Shown here: positions 58,602-63,008 of the stretch, one piece after another
Numbering within the stretch: position 1 is the first letter of the stretch
How the letters are laid out: the number at the start of each line of letters is the position of its first letter
Source of the DNA: Blautia glucerasea
Lineage (GTDB): Bacteria > Bacillota > Clostridia > Lachnospirales > Lachnospiraceae
Length of the DNA: 63,008 nt
NCBI RefSeq assembly: GCF_020537505.1
Contig: NZ_JAJBMO010000023.1
Location: forward strand, 1-63,008
Reading direction: 5' to 3'
Position numbers and translations under genes: made by a program
Notes under the pieces: generated by a model
What the model was told of the DNA's origin: nothing
Seen by the model: the letters and a program-made list of their open reading frames with translations, nothing else
Databases searched by the model: none

Positions 58602-60341
58602 TCAGTGCACCAGTTTCCAACTTACCGCCTGCTGCCTTGCATCCACAAATCTCTTATAAATACCTTCCTGTTTCATTAATTGCTCATGTGTTCCCTGCTG
58701 TGCAATTCTTCCTTTTTCAACAACCACAATCTGGTCTGCATGTCTGACTGTTTTTAATCTGTGGGCAATCATAATAATCGTTTTTTCCTTTGTAAGTGCA
58801 TCTACTGCATCCATCAGCTCCTTTTCATTCTCCGGATCAACATTTGCCGTTGCTTCATCCAATATGACGATTGGCGCATCCTTCATAATCGCTCTGGCTA
58901 TCGAAATACGCTGCTTCTCACCACCGGAAAGTGTGGCTCCTCCTTCTCCAATCACTGTGTCATATCCATTCGGAAGTTTGCTGATGAAATCATGACAACA
59001 TGCTTTCTTCGCCGCTTCCACCACTTCCTCATGACTTGCACCCTGGCGTCCGAATTTAATATTATTCTCAATGGTGTCTGCAAACAAATACACCGACTGA
59101 AACACAAATGAGAAATTACTCATCAGACTGTTCATGCTGTAGTCTTTTACATTTACACCTCCAAGTGTCACTTCCCCGGAATCCACATCCCAGAACCTGG
59201 CAATCAGATTGCAAAGTGTTGATTTTCCTCCACCAGATGGTCCAACGATTGCTGTCGTCGTTTTCTGCGGAATAGAGAGCGATATATCATCAATGATCTT
59301 CCGTTTGTCATAAGAAAACGAAACATTAGAAAGTCTGATATCGTAATTTTCCGGCTGTATTTCTTTACCGTCGATATCCATGGTATCCAGCTCCAATATT
59401 GCATTTGCTTTATCTACACATACGCTTACCACATGTAAAAGAGATGAATAATTTCCTGCACATTCCAGACTGGCATAAAGCATAAATGCTGAAATTGTCA
59501 TACCGATCGCATAGACCGCACTCATAGTTCCATTAATATAAAAATATGCACTGCAAGCCACGATCACAGCACCTGTAATTTTGGTTATCACACTTTGCAG
59601 AAAATGATAGGGCACAAACAGCATTTCCATCTTTGTATTGATCTTTTCACATGCTTCATTTGCATCATTTAATCTTTTCGCCTGTTTCCCAAGCAAGTTA
59701 TATGATTTAACTTCTGATATTCCCTGCAGATACTCCATGATCTGGTTTACAAGCTCCGTATCGCATACCACTTTTTGCTCTGAATCTTTTTTACCCGCAT
59801 TCTGCATCACAGAATTGACCCCAAAGAAAATAAGTACTCCTGCTGCAGCTATCAGTCCGATTCTCCAGTCAAAAATAAACAGCATAAGAATGATCATTGA
59901 TGTTTCCAGAATTCCCTGCATTGTCAGCATAACCACTCTCGCAGCCACATCGCCAAGTATTTCCATTGTATTGGTTGTAATGGAAGAAATTTCCCCGATA
60001 CTATTGGAATTGAAATACCCCATCGGCAGATATCGCAGATGTTCTGCAATCTTGATTCTCATAAAAGCACTTGCATTATATCCTCCCTCTGTCTGAAGCA
60101 CTGTAGAGTATCTCTTGCAGATTACGTCGACTACAATTGCAAGAACCATAATCGCAACTGAGCCTCCAATATATTTTCCTGTCGGTTTCCCACTCAGCAG
60201 ACCAATCAGTATGTACATAATAGCCGGAATCTTCATTGCTGAGGCAAGAGCCTCTATGAGACCGATCACTATCGACAGTTTAAATTTATTGCCATTTTCC
60301 CTGCCTGAAAAACGAAAGAATTTTGCCAGAATCCCAAACAT
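58602..60341 (-). CDS. ABC exporter half-transporter (second)
   Basis: A 579-aa protein: six TM segments in the first 320 residues, then the nucleotide-binding domain with Walker A GPSGGGKST, Q-loop FSFVFQSVYLF, signature LSGGEKQ, Walker B IVILDEATA and switch MIAHRL. It probably forms a heterodimer with the product of the gene just upstream (1 base apart). The pair resembles YbtPQ-like/multidrug ABC pairs of Clostridia. The substrate is unknown. A TetR regulator leads the cluster. Confidence 0.9.
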   Translation of the reverse strand: MFGILAKFFRFSGRENGNKFKLSIVIGLIEALASAMKIPAIMYILIGLLSGKPTGKYIGGSVAIMVLAIVVDVICKRYSTVLQTEGGYNASAFMRIKIAEHLRYLPMGYFNSNSIGEISSITTNTMEILGDVAARVVMLTMQGILETSMIILMLFIFDWRIGLIAAAGVLIFFGVNSVMQNAGKKDSEQKVVCDTELVNQIMEYLQGISEVKSYNLLGKQAKRLNDANEACEKINTKMEMLFVPYHFLQSVITKITGAVIVACSAYFYINGTMSAVYAIGMTISAFMLYASLECAGNYSSLLHVVSVCVDKANAILELDTMDIDGKEIQPENYDIRLSNVSFSYDKRKIIDDISLSIPQKTTTAIVGPSGGGKSTLCNLIARFWDVDSGEVTLGGVNVKDYSMNSLMSNFSFVFQSVYLFADTIENNIKFGRQGASHEEVVEAAKKACCHDFISKLPNGYDTVIGEGGATLSGGEKQRISIARAIMKDAPIVILDEATANVDPENEKELMDAVDALTKEKTIIMIAHRLKTVRHADQIVVVEKGRIAQQGTHEQLMKQEGIYKRFVDARQQAVSWKLVH

Positions 60342-60342
60342 A

Positions 60343-62097
60343 TCATTCTCCCTCCTTCACCGTATCTTTTACAGAAATATGGGCATTCCACATTTCCTTA
60401 TAAAGCGGGCATGACACCAGAAGTTCCTCATGTGTGCCATGTGCTGTTACATTTCCATCATTTACAACAAAGATCTGGTCACTGTCCTTAACAGTAGAAA
60501 GTCTGTGTGCTATTACGATCAGAGTCTTCCCTGCTACCAGTTTTGCGATAGAATTCTGCAGAATTGCCTCATTTTCCGGATCTGTATAGGCAGTTGCCTC
60601 ATCAAGGATCACGATCGGAGCATCCTTTAACATTGCTCTTGCAATGGAGATACGCTGCCTCTCGCCACCTGACAGATGTCCTCCTGCACCTCCTACAACC
60701 GTATCAAATCCATTCTCCAACTGCATGATAAATTCATAGCATCCACTTTTCTTTGTCACCTCGATGATCTGTTCATCTGTAGCATCCGGATTTCCCTGTC
60801 TGATATTTTCACGGACTGTTTCATTAAACAGATAATTGTCCTGTGCAACATATGCAATTTTCCGATTAAAATCTGCAAATGCCAGTTCTTTGACATCAAC
60901 TCCACCGATTTTGATGCTTCCGGAATCCACATCCCACAGGGACGCAATCAGCTTTGCGATGGTCGACTTGCCGCTTCCGGAAGGTCCTACGATTGCATTT
61001 ACCGTTCCTGCTTTCAGCTCCATAGTTACTCCGTGCAGGATTTCTTTGTCGTGATAACCAAATCTGACATCTTCAAGAGTAACGGAGTTATCTTTTGGAA
61101 CACTTTTACTTTTCTCTGGACGTTCAAGCTCCGGCTGTTCCAGAATTCCTGCCACTTCACCAACAATCACTCCAATCTTGCCAAGATCATCTGTATAGGA
61201 ACCCACTGTGATCAACGGTCCAACGATTCCAAGTGATAAAATAATGCAGATGACAAAATCTGAAATCGCAAGTGTTCCATTGGCTGCATAATGTGCCCCA
61301 AATGGCAATACCGTAAGAAGCGTATAAGGTGTGACCACCATCATCAGTCCATGAAAGATCGAGCACCGTTTCATCCAGGAAATAAAGGAATCTGCATAAG
61401 CCATAGCCGCCTTTGTAAATTTTGCATAAGAACTTTCTGTCTTTCCAAATGCCTTGATCACTTCGATTCCGTCAATATATTCCACTGCCGCATCATTCAG
61501 ATCTTTTGTTGTCTGAACCGTTCTCTCGAAGCTTGGTTTATAATCCAGCATCATTCCAAAATAGGAAAGAAATCCCACTATAACCGGCACCAATGACCAG
61601 AGTGCCAGTCTCCAGTCTGTCAGGAAGAAATAAATCAAAATCACAATCGGTGCCAGCAGATTGGACGTGAATTCCGGGACAATATGCGCCAGTGTTGTCT
61701 CGATACTGTCGATTCTTTCCACCATAATATTTTTAAATGTACCGGAAGGTGTGTCTTTCACATAGCCAAGAGGTACCCGCGCCAGCTTGTCACAGCAGGA
61801 TTTTCTTATATTTGCAAGTACTGCAAACGTTGCTTTATGTGACAATGCTGTCGAAAGTGAATGAAGCAGTTCTGCAATGATAAACGATAATGCAATCAGA
61901 ACCGCTTTTGCAAGATATATTTCAAACTCCTTTTCACCATTTAAAAACAGCTTTACTACATCTGCAATAATAAAATACGGCAAAATCTTAAAAATCACAT
62001 TTTCTATTGCAAGTAACACACTCCACACATAGGCAATTCTTTTTTGTCCGGCCCACGTCAGGATCCAGCTGAATGCCGACTTCTTTTTTTCTTTCAC
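60343..62097 (-). CDS. ABC exporter half-transporter (first)
   Basis: A 584-aa TMD-NBD fusion. Six TM segments include FKILPYFIIADVVKLFL. Walker A is GPSGSGKST, the Q-loop is IAYVAQDNYLF, the signature is LSGGERQ and Walker B is IVILDEATA, with switch VIAHRL. It has the type IV exporter fold and pairs with the next gene. Its upstream region has a palindrome (62152-62167) that fits TetR binding. Export of drugs or peptides, or siderophore uptake, is possible. Confidence 0.9.
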   Translation of the reverse strand: MKEKKKSAFSWILTWAGQKRIAYVWSVLLAIENVIFKILPYFIIADVVKLFLNGEKEFEIYLAKAVLIALSFIIAELLHSLSTALSHKATFAVLANIRKSCCDKLARVPLGYVKDTPSGTFKNIMVERIDSIETTLAHIVPEFTSNLLAPIVILIYFFLTDWRLALWSLVPVIVGFLSYFGMMLDYKPSFERTVQTTKDLNDAAVEYIDGIEVIKAFGKTESSYAKFTKAAMAYADSFISWMKRCSIFHGLMMVVTPYTLLTVLPFGAHYAANGTLAISDFVICIILSLGIVGPLITVGSYTDDLGKIGVIVGEVAGILEQPELERPEKSKSVPKDNSVTLEDVRFGYHDKEILHGVTMELKAGTVNAIVGPSGSGKSTIAKLIASLWDVDSGSIKIGGVDVKELAFADFNRKIAYVAQDNYLFNETVRENIRQGNPDATDEQIIEVTKKSGCYEFIMQLENGFDTVVGGAGGHLSGGERQRISIARAMLKDAPIVILDEATAYTDPENEAILQNSIAKLVAGKTLIVIAHRLSTVKDSDQIFVVNDGNVTAHGTHEELLVSCPLYKEMWNAHISVKDTVKEGE

Positions 62098-62116
62098 ATC
62101 TGTTCACTCCTTACGT

Positions 62117-62144
62117 TCGTTTTATTGTTTCGTTTTATTGTTTT
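62117..62144 (+). repeat. Two tandem 14-bp repeats in the ABC leader
   Basis: TCGTTTTATTGTTT occurs twice in tandem with a 14-bp period, between the palindrome at 62152 and the ATG at 62097. It has no clear role. Slippage could change leader length. Confidence 0.4.
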
Positions 62145-62151
62145 ACCTTCT

Positions 62152-62167
62152 GTTAGTTCGCACTAAC
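62152..62167 (-). promoter_or_regulatory. Palindromic operator of the ABC exporter operon
   Basis: GTTAGT-TCGC-ACTAAC is a perfect 6-bp inverted repeat just downstream of a TATACT/TATTAT-like -10 region, about 55 bases before the exporter ATG. It is the likely site for the TetR-family protein encoded next to it. Confidence 0.6.
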
Positions 62168-62182
62168 CAGTATATAATAAAA

Positions 62183-62208
62183 TAGGTGGTTTACTGGCAT
62201 CAACCACC
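62183..62208 (-). terminator. Terminator after the tetR-like gene
   Basis: AGGTGGTT pairs perfectly with AACCACCT around a 10-nt loop. On the minus strand ATTTTATT follows. It lies between the tetR-like gene and the exporter promoter. Confidence 0.6.
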
Positions 62209-62289
62209 TGATATTATTATCCTGTCTGAATTTTATTCAGAAATCCAGAACCTGCAACACACATAACCTATTCAGAATTCCTGCATCAG

Positions 62290-62919
62290 TTATACTGGAA
62301 ACTCAATATTCCACAATCGTTCCCAGCCACCTGTATTGAATTCTTTCAGCTGATGCACATTTTTCTTTGCAGTCTCCCTGTCTATATCATGCTCAATGAT
62401 CTGAAATACTGATGAAAAAAATCCCGTATAGATCATATGCATAAGGCTTTCCTCTACAATCGGTATTTTCACACCGTTCTCTTTCATCTTTTCCATATAA
62501 TTCAAGCTGGACTTCATTTCCCGCTCTACCATATTGTGTATGAATAGTTCAAATTTTCCACTGTCTCCGCATTTCAACAATAATCTGAAATTATCATAAT
62601 GATCATAGATATAATCAACCATCTGCTCCATCCCATCACTGGATGTATCCGACATATTCCTTGTCTGATCACTGGCAGAAAGCTTTTCAAACTCCTCAAC
62701 GATCTGGTCATAAATCTGATAAATATGTTCCATATAAGGATCCGTCAGTGCATCAAAAAGTGCCTCTTTCGTCGGATAATATTTGTAAAATGCGCCAGTA
62801 GTAAGCCCTGCATCTTTTATAATGTTTCTTAAAGATGCTCCGGTCAGACCATCTTTCAGGAAATGTTTTCTGGCTGTATCTAGTATTTTTTTTTGTGTAT
62901 CTTCTGCTTTCGTCGACAT
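62290..62919 (-). CDS. TetR-family transcriptional regulator
   Basis: A 209-aa protein. I prefer ATG 62919 (MSTKAEDTQKKILDTARKHF) with AGAGGA upstream, rather than the TTG at 62949. The N-terminal HTH is ASLRNIIKDAGLTTGAFYKY, then YPTKEALFDALTDP, the standard TetR recognition helix. The C-terminal ligand-binding domain is all-helical. It leads the ABC exporter operon and probably represses it. Confidence 0.9.
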   Translation of the reverse strand: MSTKAEDTQKKILDTARKHFLKDGLTGASLRNIIKDAGLTTGAFYKYYPTKEALFDALTDPYMEHIYQIYDQIVEEFEKLSASDQTRNMSDTSSDGMEQMVDYIYDHYDNFRLLLKCGDSGKFELFIHNMVEREMKSSLNYMEKMKENGVKIPIVEESLMHMIYTGFFSSVFQIIEHDIDRETAKKNVHQLKEFNTGGWERLWNIEFPV

Positions 62920-62953
62920 TCTTTTCGTATCCTCTAAAGTTCTTTTCAAAAAT

Positions 62954-62996
62954 GGGGATGTGAAAAAACTCGATTGAGTTTTTTCGCATCTCCCTT
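62954..62996. terminator. Bidirectional hairpin upstream of the tetR-like gene
   Basis: TGAAAAAACTC (62962-62972) pairs with GAGTTTTTTCG (62977-62987), with an outer GGGATG/CATCTCCC arm, and T5 follows on the plus strand. It is the probable end of a gene to the right of the window. Confidence 0.6.
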
Positions 62997-63008
62997 TTTG
63001 TACCTGTT

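Noticed and set aside
1..63008. tRNA, rRNA, CRISPR arrays and complete insertion sequences
   Set aside because: None could be recognised by eye on either strand; att sites lie in lysS, not in a tRNA gene.

Overview
The window looks like the chromosome of a gut-type Clostridia (Bacillota, most likely Lachnospiraceae). Supporting signs are the greA-lysS gene pair, a LysS with a C-terminal tRNA-binding domain, a CIRCE-controlled hsp20, ECF sigma and PrsW genes, a large MBG/Ig-repeat surface protein, and sigma-A promoters with AT-rich spacers. Nearly all genes lie on the minus strand. No tRNA, rRNA, CRISPR array or complete insertion sequence was seen.

Layout. (1) 1-9.4 kb is chromosome: PrsW-like protease, two small membrane proteins, a 1912-aa secreted repeat protein, a small coupled membrane protein, an ECF sigma factor, and a displaced 3' end of lysS. 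(2) About 9.41-55.19 kb is one integrated conjugative element (ICE, Tn1549/Tn916-like mosaic, about 45.8 kb) inserted inside lysS. Its ends are a 12-bp direct repeat (9412-9423 and 55177-55188). The right end carries a replacement lysS 3' end, so the interrupted gene is rebuilt as a 677-aa chimera. (3) 55.2-63.0 kb is chromosome again: most of lysS, greA, hsp20, an integrase remnant, and a TetR-controlled pair of ABC exporters.

Inside the ICE, from left to right: integrase with four tandem excisionase-like genes, a PemK/MazF-type protein and a sigma-70-like protein; a LexA/ImmA/WYL/XRE regulator block; an AT-rich peptide-export cargo (AgrD-like peptide, secreted small protein, ABC-2 transporter, paralogous exported proteins); a phase-variable type I methylation locus (hsdM, hsdS, recombinase, silent specificity cassettes, HEPN protein, truncated hsdR); the transfer module (CHAP/lytic transglycosylase, sortase B, VirB4, PrgI, VirB6-like, Maff2, VirD4 remnant, ArdC-like, PcfB, relaxase, MobC, putative oriT); DUF3846, toprim, a surface-adhesin/helicase fusion, ParB and ParA; and a zinc-ribbon nuclease-like protein.

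The most interesting points are: an inverting hsdS system with four oriented copies of one 14-bp site and no intact restriction subunit; a lysS-capturing ICE whose integrase-type repeats sit in the lysS linker codons, with a parallel repeat set beside the displaced copy that hints at an earlier element; an in-frame fusion of a thioester/Cna-B adhesin to the tail of an SNF2 helicase; loss of most of the VirD4 coupling protein; a 54-bp leader shared by the partition and excision operons; and an AgrD-like peptide gene with LytTR-like direct repeats, a consensus promoter and a nine-G tract at its Shine-Dalgarno. Several junctions look like deletions. They could be real decay or assembly collapse, and this cannot be settled from the sequence alone.
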